This document shows, one piece after another, positions 1-11,137 of a DNA stretch of 64,000 nt. Each line of letters opens with the position of its first letter. Position 1 is the first letter of the stretch. The notes below the pieces were generated by a model that saw only the letters and a program-made list of their open reading frames with translations, did no database searches and was not told the DNA's origin. The translations under genes were made by a program, and so were the position numbers. The stretch is from Cherax quadricarinatus (taxonomy: Eukaryota; Arthropoda; Malacostraca; Decapoda; Parastacidae): the NCBI RefSeq assembly GCF_038502225.1, contig NW_027196437.1:1-64000 (forward strand), given 5' to 3'.

Positions 1-1
1 A

Positions 2-270
2 GCTTTCTACAGTCTCCAAACTCGAGGAATATTACTCCCCTCTAAAGTCCATGCTAGAGAGAGTGCTGAATCTATCCCTTGTTGATGGACATTGGATGCA
101 AACCTCACTCCCATTCAGGCTTGGGGAGTTGACTCCTCTATAGCCTCGGACGAACTAATAAAACAAATTCTTAAGGGTGACTTTGGGGACGTAGCAGGAA
201 TACGGGATCCAAGTTGCACCAATGCCATAACGGAGTGGGAGACGCGCTGCTCCAGCACCACAAACCTAGT
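2..270 (+). pseudogene. Degraded LINE reverse-transcriptase C-terminal fragment
   Basis: Conceptual reading gives LNLSLVDGHWMQTSLPFRLG, then after a frame change near position 125 GVDSSIASDELIKQ and DPSCTNAITEWE. The pattern (short hydrophobic stretch, W-Q-ASLP-RLGGLG-like block, then an Ala/Ser-rich segment) is what I know from the end of the RT region in invertebrate non-LTR elements. The frame is broken, there is no start, and the piece is cut by the window edge. A host exon is possible but less likely. The 96-codon frame starting at 92 is only the second half of this fragment read on into AT-rich sequence. Confidence 0.45.
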
Positions 271-394
271 TATGTTGCACAAAGTAACTATAGAAGTATA
301 CTCACATAGCATTAAGTCTAAGTTACGTCAGTATATTTATAATATGAATTTATACAATATTTCGGATTTAAATTTTAATTAACATTTTAAATGG

Positions 395-590
395 TTTTAA
401 ATTGTAAATTACTCTTGTAAATTTAGACTCTGAGGGACTGAACACATCGAAATTGCTTTCGTTTCTCTCCAGTATATCAATCAAATTTTTATTTGACTGA
501 AGAAGCCTGGTGTGCAAGCGAAACTTTTCAACATTCGAGATATTTAAGTTTGCACATGTGTCCTATTTATTTACTTGTTGGTATTTGAAA
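395..590 (+). mobile_element. Penelope/retrozyme-like terminal fragment with degraded hammerhead-like motif
   Basis: It shares with 38640-38785 the order: 'ctgagggactga', a pyrimidine-rich stretch, 'gactgaagaagcct', 'gcgaaac', then a 'gcacatgtgtcc' tail. CUGAAGA (497-503) and GAAA (520-523) fit the hammerhead core CUGANGA...GAAA, but the helix between them pairs poorly here. Penelope-like elements are known to carry hammerhead ribozymes in their terminal repeats; assigning this piece to that class is inference. Confidence 0.45.
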
Positions 591-983
591 ATTTCCTTAA
601 CATAATGAAATAATAATTTACTACAATACTTATCTTGGATTTACAGCTGTATTTTCTTAATGTTGCATGCATACCTAATTATTAAGTTACCTGATAGTTA
701 AGTAACCTAAAAGTGAAGTTAGATTAAATAAGAATAAATAAAGGTATTACTAATTAAATATAAAGAAACAGAAAAAAACTGGCGAGGACACGTGGCGGAA
801 CAAAAAAAAAAAAAATTGTTAATATTTGCAGGCAGGACGTCATGCACGAACATCAGTGGTGGTGTGAGAATAACCTGGATATTGACTCGTTATATTCACA
901 CTGTTAATTCTTAGAAGAGCCATTCTTCAGTAACCCGAGCTCTACAATGTACTCGTTCAATAGAAAGGTGCCAGGCTTACTAC

Positions 984-987
<4 letters not shown>
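591..987. other. AT-rich stretch without a recognisable gene
   Basis: No credible reading frame. The only features are a 14-A run at 802-815 and short AT-rich words. Confidence 0.6.

Positions 988-1018
<31 letters not shown>
988..1018. repeat. (TA)n microsatellite
   Basis: Pure TA dinucleotide run, directly upstream of the inverted-repeat element. Confidence 0.95.
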
Positions 1019-1024
<6 letters not shown>

Positions 1025-1037
1025 AAAAGAAAAACTT

Positions 1038-1498
1038 TCACCATCATTCACTCCATCACTGTCTTGCCAGAAGGGTGCTTTACACTACAGTTTTTAAACT
1101 GCAACATTAACACCCCTCCTTCAGAGTGCAGGCACTGTACTTCCCATCTCCAGGACTCAAGTCCGGCCTGCCGGTTTCCCTGAATCCCTTCATAAATGTT
1201 ACTTTGCTCACACTCCAACAGCACGTCAAGTATTAAAAACCATTTGTCTCCATTCACTCCTGAGCGTGTTTGATAGGAGTGAATGGAGACAAATGGTTTT
1301 TAATACTTGACGTGCTGTTGGAGTGTGAGCAAAGTAACATTTATGAAGGGATTCAGGGAAACCGGCAGGCCGGACTTGAGTCCTGGAGATGGGAAGTACA
1401 GTGCCTGCACTCTGAAGGAGGGGTGTTAATGTTGCAGTTTAAAAACTGTAGTGTAAAGCACCCTTCTGGCAAGACAGTGATGGAGTGAATGATGGTGA
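1038..1498. repeat. Perfect long inverted repeat, two 224-bp arms
   Basis: The left arm (1038-1261) and right arm (1275-1498) are exact reverse complements by eye over all 224 positions, separated by a 13-nt loop (1262-1274). Both arms therefore read the same peptide on opposite strands, containing NGDKWFLILDVLLECEQSN; I treat it as non-coding. The arm sequence resembles a dispersed repeat I remember from decapod transcript 3' ends, and a diverged copy lies at 22155-22605. A transcript through it would fold into a long perfect hairpin. Confidence 0.95.
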
Positions 1499-1563
1499 TA
1501 ATAAAAAAAATAAAAAAAAAAAAAAAAAAAAAAAATAAAAAAAAAAAAAAAAAAAAAAAAAAT

Positions 1564-1622
<59 letters not shown>
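1499..1622. repeat. A-rich run followed by (AT)n
   Basis: An A-rich tract broken by single T's (to about 1566) passes into a pure AT run. It joins the inverted repeat to the MITE at 1623. The Lys-rich and Ile/Tyr frames read here are composition artefacts. Confidence 0.95.
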
Positions 1623-2113
<491 letters not shown>

Positions 2114-2126
2114 GACGAAGCCACAA

Positions 2127-2640
2127 GACCACGCAATCCTACAAGAATCAGGCATCCAGCAGAGCTAGATGTTTTACCTTTATCCGAGGACATACGGTGG
2201 TGTGGGTACCTCTGAGCTAATTTCATTCAACTCCTCGTTTGGTGTACTAGCCTCCACGAGCAGTATTTTATATTATTGTAGCGAATGGTATTGAATCAGT
2301 AAAACACTACGACTAGCTGAGGATTCGAATCCATGTTGTTTTGGTCCACCTCATGGTGAGCGAAAACCACATGACGCTCTAACACACAGGACCACACAAT
2401 CCAACAAGAATCAAGCATCCAGCAGAGCTAGATGTTTTACCTTGATCCGAGGACATACGGTGGTGTGGGTGCCTCTGAGCTAATTTCATTCTAGTCCCCG
2501 TTTGGTGTACTAGCCTCCACGAGCAGTATTTTATATTATTGTAACCACGAACGAGTGGTACTGAATCAATAACAAAACTGCAGCTACCCAAGGAGTAGAA
2601 CCCATATTTTGTGGTCACAGTGGTGCCTATGCTAATCTTC
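2127..2640. repeat. Tandem duplication of a ~263-bp unit
   Basis: The segment beginning 'gaccacgcaatcc' at 2127 recurs at 2390 ('gaccacacaatcc'). Long blocks are identical, for example 'catccagcagagctagatg' and 'ggtgtactagcctccacgag'. The units differ by scattered substitutions and small indels near their ends, so the duplication is not recent. Function unknown; no coding frame. Confidence 0.85.
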
Positions 2641-2682
2641 CTATGGTATATAAATATACCTAGTTGCAAGAATCTTATAGTA

Positions 2683-2812
2683 GCCAGCTGGTCTAGTGGC
2701 TAACGCGTCAGTCTGGAGTTTTACAACTCTCTGACCACGGGTTCAAGCCCCGCCCGTGGTATCGTTTGTTTGCAATCGTGCTATTATTATTTCGTGAGTC
2801 AAGCCTAGTTGA
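2683..2812 (+). mobile_element. tRNA-derived SINE
   Basis: The head has an A-box-like 'tggtctagtggct' (2689-2701) and a B box 'ggttcaagccc' (2740-2750) at tRNA-like spacing, followed by a tail 'gtttgtttgcaatcgtg'. The same head and tail recur at 45235-45340. The cloverleaf is not convincing (no sensible anticodon arm), so this is a SINE rather than a tRNA gene. The internal boxes would serve as an RNA polymerase III promoter. Confidence 0.75.
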
Positions 2813-2923
2813 CTAGGCTCAAGTTGTTTGTAGGATTATATGGTACAGTGTGTTAGAGCGTTCTCGCTCACCACGGGTTCGTTCTTCCGGCTAGTCACAG
2901 TGTTTTTTCGGTTAAATACCACT

Positions 2924-2966
<43 letters not shown>

Positions 2967-2967
2967 T

Positions 2968-3016
<49 letters not shown>

Positions 3017-3017
3017 G

Positions 3018-3070
<53 letters not shown>

Positions 3071-3082
3071 ATATATATATAT
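2924..3082. repeat. Interrupted (TA)n with regular TTTA and GTA variants
   Basis: A TA tract punctuated by 'atgta' and 'attta' variants at roughly 20-40-bp intervals, suggesting blockwise expansion rather than simple slippage. Confidence 0.9.
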
Positions 3083-3921
<839 letters not shown>

Positions 3922-4363
3922 GAGCAAGAATTCAGACTTCATATTCCATGACTGTACGTAGACTATATATGTACATTTAGCGTGCATATAAAAAATAAAT
4001 TATATGTAATTTTGAGTGGCAAAATATGAGTACTAAAATAAATAATAACACAAGCAGGGTGAAGAGAAAATCCTGATCTAGTGTTAATAGCTGAAAAATT
4101 TAGAAATAAGAAAGAGGAAACAACGGTGTCTTTCGGAAACAACTGTAAGCAGTGATCGTGGCTACGTAATTTCCTTATTACTGTACTGATTTTATTCAGT
4201 TTGATCTTATTACCCAAAGAAAATTATACTCTTCTCTTTCAGGAGTATTTTTTTTTAAATTAAGACACCGATGTAACATTTAATTTCGAGACATTCGACA
4301 ATTTAAGGGATACGCTGAGAAGGCAGATCCAAGATAATCAAACACTGCTGCCATTGAGTCTAC
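3922..4363. other. Unassigned AT-rich spacer before the minisatellite
   Basis: No gene or repeat recognised. The minisatellite begins abruptly near 4364. Confidence 0.5.
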
Positions 4364-7300
4364 ATGCCCTATCATACTCGACCACAACAACCTGCCATCT
4401 CATACTCGACCACAGCAACCTGCCCTCTCATACTCGACCACAACAATCTGCCATCTCATACTCGACCACAACAACCTGCCATCTCATACTCGACCACAGC
4501 AGCCTGCCCTCTCATACTCGACCACAACAACCTGCCATCTCATACTCGACCACAGCAACCTGCCCTCTCATACTCGACCACATCAACCTGTCATCTCATA
4601 CTCGAAAACAGCGACCTGTCATCTCATACTCGACCACAACAACCTGCCCTCTCATACTCGACCACAGCAACCTGTCATCTCATACTCGACCACAGCAACC
4701 TGTCATCTCATACTCGACCACAGCAACCTGCCCTCTCATACTCGATCACAGAACCTGCCCTCTCATACTCGACCACAGCAACCTGCCCTCTCATACTCGA
4801 CCACAGCAACCTGTCATCTCATACTCGACCACAGCAACCTGCCCTCTCATACTCGACCACAACAACCTTCCCTCTCATACTCGACCACAGCAACCTGCCC
4901 TCTCATGCTCGACCACAACAACCTGCCATCTCATACTCGACCACAACAACCTGCCATCTCATACTCGACCACAGCAGCCTGCCCTCTCATACTCGACCAC
5001 AGCAACCTGTCATCTCATACTCGAAAACAGCGACCTGTCATCTCATACTCGACCACAACAACCTGCCCTCTCATACTCGACCACAGCAATCTGTCATCTC
5101 ATACTCGACCACAGCAACCTGTCCTCTCATACTCGACCACAGCAACCTGCCCTCTCATACTCGATCACAGCAACCTGCCCTCTTATACTCGACCACAGCA
5201 ACCTGCCCTCTCATACTCGACCACAGCAACCTGCCCTCTCATACTCGACCACAGCAACCTGCCTTCTCATACTCGACCACAGCAACCTGCCCTCTCATAC
5301 TCGACCACAGCAACCTGTCATCTCATACTCGACCACAGAAACCTGTCATCTCATACTCGACCACAGCAACCTGTCATCTCATACTCGACCACAGCAACCT
5401 GCCCTCTCATACTCGATCACAGCAACCTGTCATCTCATATTCGACCACAGCAACCTGCCCTCTCATACTTGACCACAGCAACCTGCCCTCTCATACTCGA
5501 CCACAGCAACCTGCCCTCTCATACTCGACCACAGCAACCTTCCCTCTCATACTCGACCACAGCAACATGCCCTCTCATAATCGACCACAGCAACCTGTCC
5601 ACTCATACTCGACCACAGCAACCTGCCCTCTCATAATCGACCACAGCAACCTGTCCTCTCATACTCGACCACAGCAACCTGTCCTCTCATACTCGACCAC
5701 AGCAACCTGCCCTCTAATAATCGACTACAGCAACCTGTCCTCTCATACTCGACCACAGCAACCTGCCCTCTAATAATCGACTACAGCAACCTGCCCTCTA
5801 ATAATCGACCACAGCAACCTGTCCTCTCATACTCGACCACAGCAACCTGCCCTCTAATAATCGACTACAGCAACCTGCCCTCTAATAATCGACCACAGCA
5901 ACCTGCCCTCTCACAATCGACCACAGCAACCTGTCCTCTCATACTCGACCACAAGAACTTGCCCTCTCATAATCGACCACAGCAACCTGTCCTCTCATAC
6001 TCGACCACAACAACCTGCCCTCTCATACTCGACCACAACAACCTGCCCTCTCCTAATCGACCACAGCAACCTGTCCTCTAATACTCGACCACAGCAACCT
6101 GTCCTCTAATACTCGACCACAGCAACCTGTCCTCTAATACTCGACCACAGCAACCTGCCCTCTCCTAATCGACCACAGCAACCTGTCCTCTCATACTCGA
6201 CCACAGCAACCTGCCCTCTCATACTCGACCACAACAACCTTCCCTCTTATACTCGACCACAACAACCTTCATTCTTATACTCGACCACATCAACCTTCCT
6301 TCTTATACTCGACCACAACAACCTTCCCTCTTATACTCGACCACAACAACCTTCATTCTTATACTCGACCACATCAACCTTCCTTCTTATACTCGACCAC
6401 AGCAACATTCACTCATATGCTCGACCACATCAACCTTTCCTTTTATACTCGACCACAGCAACCTGCCCTCTCATACTCGACCACAGGAACCTGCCCTCTT
6501 ATACTCGATCACAACAACCCTTCTTTCTTATACTCGACCACAACAACCTTCCCTCTTTTACTCGACCACAACAACCTTCCTTCTTATACTCGACCACATC
6601 AACCTTCCTTCTTATACTCGACAACAGCAACATTCACTCTCATACTCGACCACATCAACCTTTCCTTTTATACTCGACCACAGCAACCTGCCCTCTCATA
6701 CTCGACCACAGCAACCTGCCCTCTTATACTCGACCACAGCAACCTGCCCTCTTATACTCGACCACAGCAACCTGCCCTCTTATACTCGACCACAGCAACC
6801 TGCCCTCTTATACCCGACCACAGCAACCTGCCCTCTTATACCCGACCACAGCAACCTGCCCTCTTATACTCGACCACAGCAACCTGCCCTCTTATACCCG
6901 ACCACAGCAACCTGCCCTCTTATACTCGACCACAGCAACCTGGCCTCTTATACCCGACCACAGCAACCTGCCCTCTTAAACTCGACCACAGCAACCTGCC
7001 CTCTTAAACTCGACCACAGCAACCTGCCCTCTTATACTCGACCACAGCAACCTGCCCTCTTATACCCGACCACAGCAACCTGCCCTCTTATACTCGACCA
7101 CCGCAACCTGCCCTACTATACACGACCACAGCAACCTGCCCTCTTATACTCGACCACAGCAACCTGCCCTCTTATACCCGACCACAGCAACCTGCCCTCC
7201 TAAACTCGACCACAGCAACCTGCCCTCTTAAACTCGACCACAGCAACCTGCCCTCTTAAACTCGACCACAGCAACCTGCCCTCTTATACTCGACCACAGC

Positions 7301-7638
7301 AACCTGCCCTCTTATACTCGACCACAGCAACCTGCCCTCTTATACTCGACCACAGCAACCTGCCCTCTTAAACTCGACCACAGCAACCTGCCCTCTTATA
7401 CTCGACCACAGCAACCTGCCCTCTTATACTCGACCACAGCAACCTGCCCTCTTATACTCGACCACAGCAACCTGCCCTCTTATACTCGACCACAGCAACC
7501 TGCCCTCTTATACTCGACCACAACAACCTGCCCTCTTATACTCGACCACAGCAACCTGCCCTCTTATACTCGACCACAGCAACCTGCCCTCTTATACTCG
7601 ACCACAGCAACATTCCCTCTTATACTCGACCACAGCAT
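4364..7638 (+). repeat. 3.3-kb minisatellite, 28-bp unit, about 117 copies
   Basis: The unit is 'ctcgaccacagcaacctg' plus 'ccctctcata'. Variants are regionally clustered: 'ccatctcata' and 'tcatctcata' forms near the left end, 'ctctaataatc' forms around 5710-5900, 'ttccttcttata' forms around 6240-6660, and 'ccctcttata' forms from about 6700 to the end. Because 28 is not a multiple of 3, each frame cycles through the same three 28-codon series, so frames of 196-469 codons (for example 4364-5773) appear without any coding signal. I treat them as artefacts. Confidence 0.95.
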
Positions 7639-8099
7639 GTTCAAGTGTGCCTCCCGCTCCCGAATCAAACATCACTACCATGAAATTCGTCTGACTTTCT
7701 TTATATACTCGACAACAAAGTCTAAAAAAGAAAGGGGTAGACCCGAAGTACTCGTACATTATTACTACAGAGCGAGCCCGACCATCGTCACATATCTCAA
7801 CCACAACACATGTGGAAGCAGAGATATTTTATATATTTTAAGTAAGGAATGTGATGTGATTGTATAAAGTCGTGAGGAAGTTATGCATGTTGTTGTAAGT
7901 TTTACTGGTGTATGAAGATAGCATTTTCTGCAGCCAATGTGCTTGTGCATGCCATTGCATAAGTATCACTCTGTATATGTATAGGTCACATACATATGTG
8001 TCATACATACATGCATGTGTATGTATTCAAGTGCAAATTCATGCACTAGAATACGTACATACATATATACATTCGCACAAGTTATTATATTCTGAAAGT
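7639..8099. other. Unassigned spacer after the minisatellite
   Basis: A stray decayed unit ('atactcgacaacaaag') occurs near 7707, showing the array once extended further. No gene recognised. Confidence 0.5.
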
Positions 8100-8760
8100 A
8101 CACCAGCCATGTACACCTGATGTAAAAAATCTGTAGAACAGGTACACCAGTCCAGTTCACTACCGTTGCCTGAATACCTTCCAGACAATGTACTCCCGCC
8201 CTCAATACTGTCCACACTTTGAACACTAACTCTGAACACCTTTCATAGTATGTACACATATCCTGAAGGTCCTCCCTGAGAACACTTTACATTATGTGCT
8301 CCCTCTCTGAATATACTCCACACCATGTAAAGTCACCGTCAACATCCTCCACAACCTGTACAATACATCCCCACTAAACATCCTACAGATCATGTACATC
8401 CGCGCTGAAAATTCTCCTCCCACTGTACACCTACATGAACGCCTCCACCATGCACATCTTCCCGTAGCTCACTACCTATCACGTACACATACCCACGATA
8501 GTCTCCACACATATACGCCCACTCTTTATACCTTCCATATTATGTATTACCACCCTAAAATCTTTCACACTATGTACACTCACCTTGAACATTGTGTACA
8601 CCGTGTTTCTCCCCATATACACCTGCACAGAACAACTTCCAAACCATATAAATTCTTCCTGAACAGCCTGCAAATGAAATATACTTACCATGAACACTTT
8701 CCACACCATGTAAATTTACCCTGAACACCATCCACACCATCTACTCACACAGTGACTGCC
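8100..8760 (+). repeat. Highly decayed tandem array, ~31-36-bp period
   Basis: Words such as 'ctgaacacc', 'ttccacaccatgtaaa' and 'catgtacac' recur at irregular 31-36-bp intervals (for example 8695-8725 and 8726-8756). Divergence between units is high. The 110-codon frame at 8392 is a product of the periodicity and A/C-rich composition. Confidence 0.65.
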
Positions 8761-8765
8761 CTTCC

Positions 8766-8871
<106 letters not shown>

Positions 8872-8960
8872 CACTCACCTAATTGTGGGCCTTGTCTTCT
8901 AGTTCTTGTACCCTTTTATATCTACTTGTGAAGCTGTGTCATGAGTTTGCCTCAACCAGC
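8872..8960 (-). mobile_element. Possible LINE 3' end abutting (GT)n
   Basis: On the minus strand the sequence ends '...aattaggtgagtgtacacac' and runs into (AC)n. This mirrors the LINE 3' ends at 51466-51490, where 'aaataggtgagtacac' runs into (CA)n. Sequence further in differs, so this may be another family with the same terminal motif. Confidence 0.4.
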
Positions 8961-9502
8961 CTGAGACTAAAAAAAAGAAAAACTTGCTTCTTGACTTCCA
9001 GATTGCTCTGTTATGTCTTTATGAAAAATAATACTATTATTATTATTATTATTACTAGTAGTAGTAGTAGTTCCCTCAGGTAGTCTCTCTTTCCCACTCT
9101 ATCTCTTGCCATCTCTCTGGTTACCTTCTTCTGGATCATGTTTCCAGGTCTCCATCTGTGGGCTCCCTGATATCGCATTCCCCTCTTCAAGTTTATTGTT
9201 TTGTTTTAGTGCTTTCCCTAGTTTCTTGTCTCCAGAAACCAGCCTGTGTCCCCTCAGATGAACTTGTGTTTCCCAGGTCAGTGGTTCCCCACTTCCACGA
9301 GGTCAGCGGATGTTGGCCCCTTCCCAGTGACCTTGCTGGATGGTAACTTGGTCTTGTCCAGCTGGTCTACTGCTGAGACTGTCCAGGTGGCTGGAATTAC
9401 AGGTGACGACACACAGAAAACTGCGTTCTTTAATTACACCAAGACAGATGCCTTTCATTTTATTGCATTTCATTATTTATATACGCTCACACTGACAATT
9501 AT

Positions 9503-9503
<1 letters not shown>
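8961..9503. other. Unassigned; short ATT/AGT triplet runs
   Basis: ATT repeats (9036-9053) pass into TAG repeats (9054-9071). An open frame from 9246 (TLLDGNLVLSSWSTAETVQV in the middle) has a possible acceptor 'cttgtctccag' before it and 'acaggtgacg' after it. I cannot match it to a family and would not call it an exon. Confidence 0.4.

Positions 9504-9552
<49 letters not shown>
9504..9552. repeat. (AC)n microsatellite
   Basis: About 49 bp of AC. Confidence 0.95.
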
Positions 9553-9556
<4 letters not shown>

Positions 9557-9632
9557 TCCTCTCATCCCTCTCTAACTTCTACGTAAACAGAAATTCCCTG
9601 GCACACTTAAAGTATGTTACTGTCCCAACTCT

Positions 9633-9955
9633 GTCACTCACACACTCATGTTCACACATGTCACTCACACACTCATGTTCACACATGTCACTCACTCATG
9701 TTCACACATGTCACTCACACACTCATGTTCACACATGTCACTCACACACTCATGTTCACACATGTCACTCACACACTCATGTTCACACATGTCACTCACA
9801 CACTCATGTTCACACATGTCACTCACACACTCATGTTCACACATGTCACTCACACTCAAGTTCACACATGTCACTCACACACTCAAGTTCACACATGTCA
9901 CACACTCATGTTCACACACGTCACTCACACACTCATGTTCACACATGTCACTCGC
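9633..9955 (+). repeat. 27-bp tandem array, about 12 copies
   Basis: The unit is 'gtcactcacacactcat' plus 'gttcacacat'. Some units lack 4 or more bases and two carry 'caag' for 'catg'. A 27-bp unit stays in phase, so several frames stay open on both strands; the Thr/His/Cys-rich peptides they give are artefacts. Confidence 0.93.
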
Positions 9956-10865
9956 TCATTTTCACTCGCATATCTGCATTTTCTCTTACTTTTCTTAAAA
10001 TAAAATTATATTGCACAGGGAATAAAACTTAAATAAAGAAATTCTTGAGCATAAATTCTGAGTCAACAAAGTGAAGAATGTTGTTATAAAGTATTTTCAA
10101 TATAGTGTTATTAAGAGTTGTGATGATGTAAATAAGTGACTGTTGAGAGAAACTTGTGTTGGATAAAACAAACAAGACTCTTCCATTTTACTTAAACTAC
10201 TGATCGTGTGTGACTATTTGTTTAAGTAACTATCCTTACATGTTACCATTCTGTCTTTGCTTACTGCTGTCTCTTACTGTATTTTTTTGTACGTCACTGT
10301 CCTGTTTTTGCTTGTTACTTTACTCTTCTTTCATGTTACAGTTCCATTTTAGTATGTTGATGTACTGGTGTTCACTGTTAATGTACTTGTGTTCTACCTT
10401 GTTATACTTCCCTACAACATCTTCCACAACAGTGTCTCCCACAATGGCATCCATGTTTCCCAATACATTATTAAAACAAATAACAAATAAACACACCCAC
10501 ACACAGAAATAAAAATCTCCTCGTTGATAAAGTCGACCATTATGGTAGTGTCGATTTATTAACAAAAAGTATTTCATCAGCCCATCATGGAACCTGATTA
10601 ATATTTCTGATACTGCTGTTTTTATTCACTTATATATTGTTCTGCTGTACATTTGCAACTCTGGCAATAAATATAATGTCTTTGGGAACAATTCGCTTCT
10701 GTTATTTATTCAATGTTTGCCAGTTCGTCATTAATTATATTTTATCTTTTTCATCACTGTGTCAGTCACAATTTTGACATATTCATTACTTGGTATAATC
10801 AACAGGCAATAGACAAACACTAATGTTTTACTTTATTTAAACAATATTTTACAGTTCTATCGAAC
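9956..10865. other. Unassigned AT-rich spacer
   Basis: Short frames only (for example 10210-10512, Leu/Ser/Cys-rich) with no family signature. Nothing else seen. Confidence 0.5.
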
Positions 10866-10945
10866 ACTTTGTCCAGCAGTTGTTAACTGTACCAGAAACA
10901 AAGGCTGGGACAAAACTTTGTCCAGCAGTTGTTAACTGTACCAGA
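10866..10945 (+). repeat. Direct repeat of 31 bp, 49 bp apart
   Basis: The block starting 'actttgtccagcagttgtta' occurs at 10866-10896 and 10915-10945. The second copy touches the 3' tail of LINE A. Confidence 0.85.
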
Positions 10946-11137
10946 TTATTATTATTATAATCAAAAAGAAGCGCTAAGCCACAAGGGCTATACAGCGCTG
11001 CAGGGTAGGGAAGGAAGCGAGGGTATTGGATGGCAGAAGGGAGGAGGGATGATCAGTAGGTTACAGAAAACAGCGGGGCAGGGGATAGTACGGGGGTAGA
11101 GGGTAGCAAGAGATTGAAGTAGAAAGGGCTGAAGGTA

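Noticed and set aside
2683..2760. Functional tRNA gene
   Set aside because: A and B boxes are present but no acceptable anticodon arm or acceptor stem, and a second copy with the same tail exists at 45 kb; it is a SINE.
4354..5773. Long open frames (243-469 codons) with repeated SYSTTATCPL-like peptides
   Set aside because: They follow the 28-bp tandem unit in every plus frame; no start context or non-repeat coding sequence.
4364..7638. CRISPR-like periodic array
   Set aside because: Units are contiguous with no unique spacers, and the genome is eukaryotic; it is a minisatellite.
9246..9575. Possible exon with TLLDGNLVLSSWSTAETVQV
   Set aside because: Weak splice context, runs into (AC)n, no recognisable family; kept only as a note in the spacer entry.
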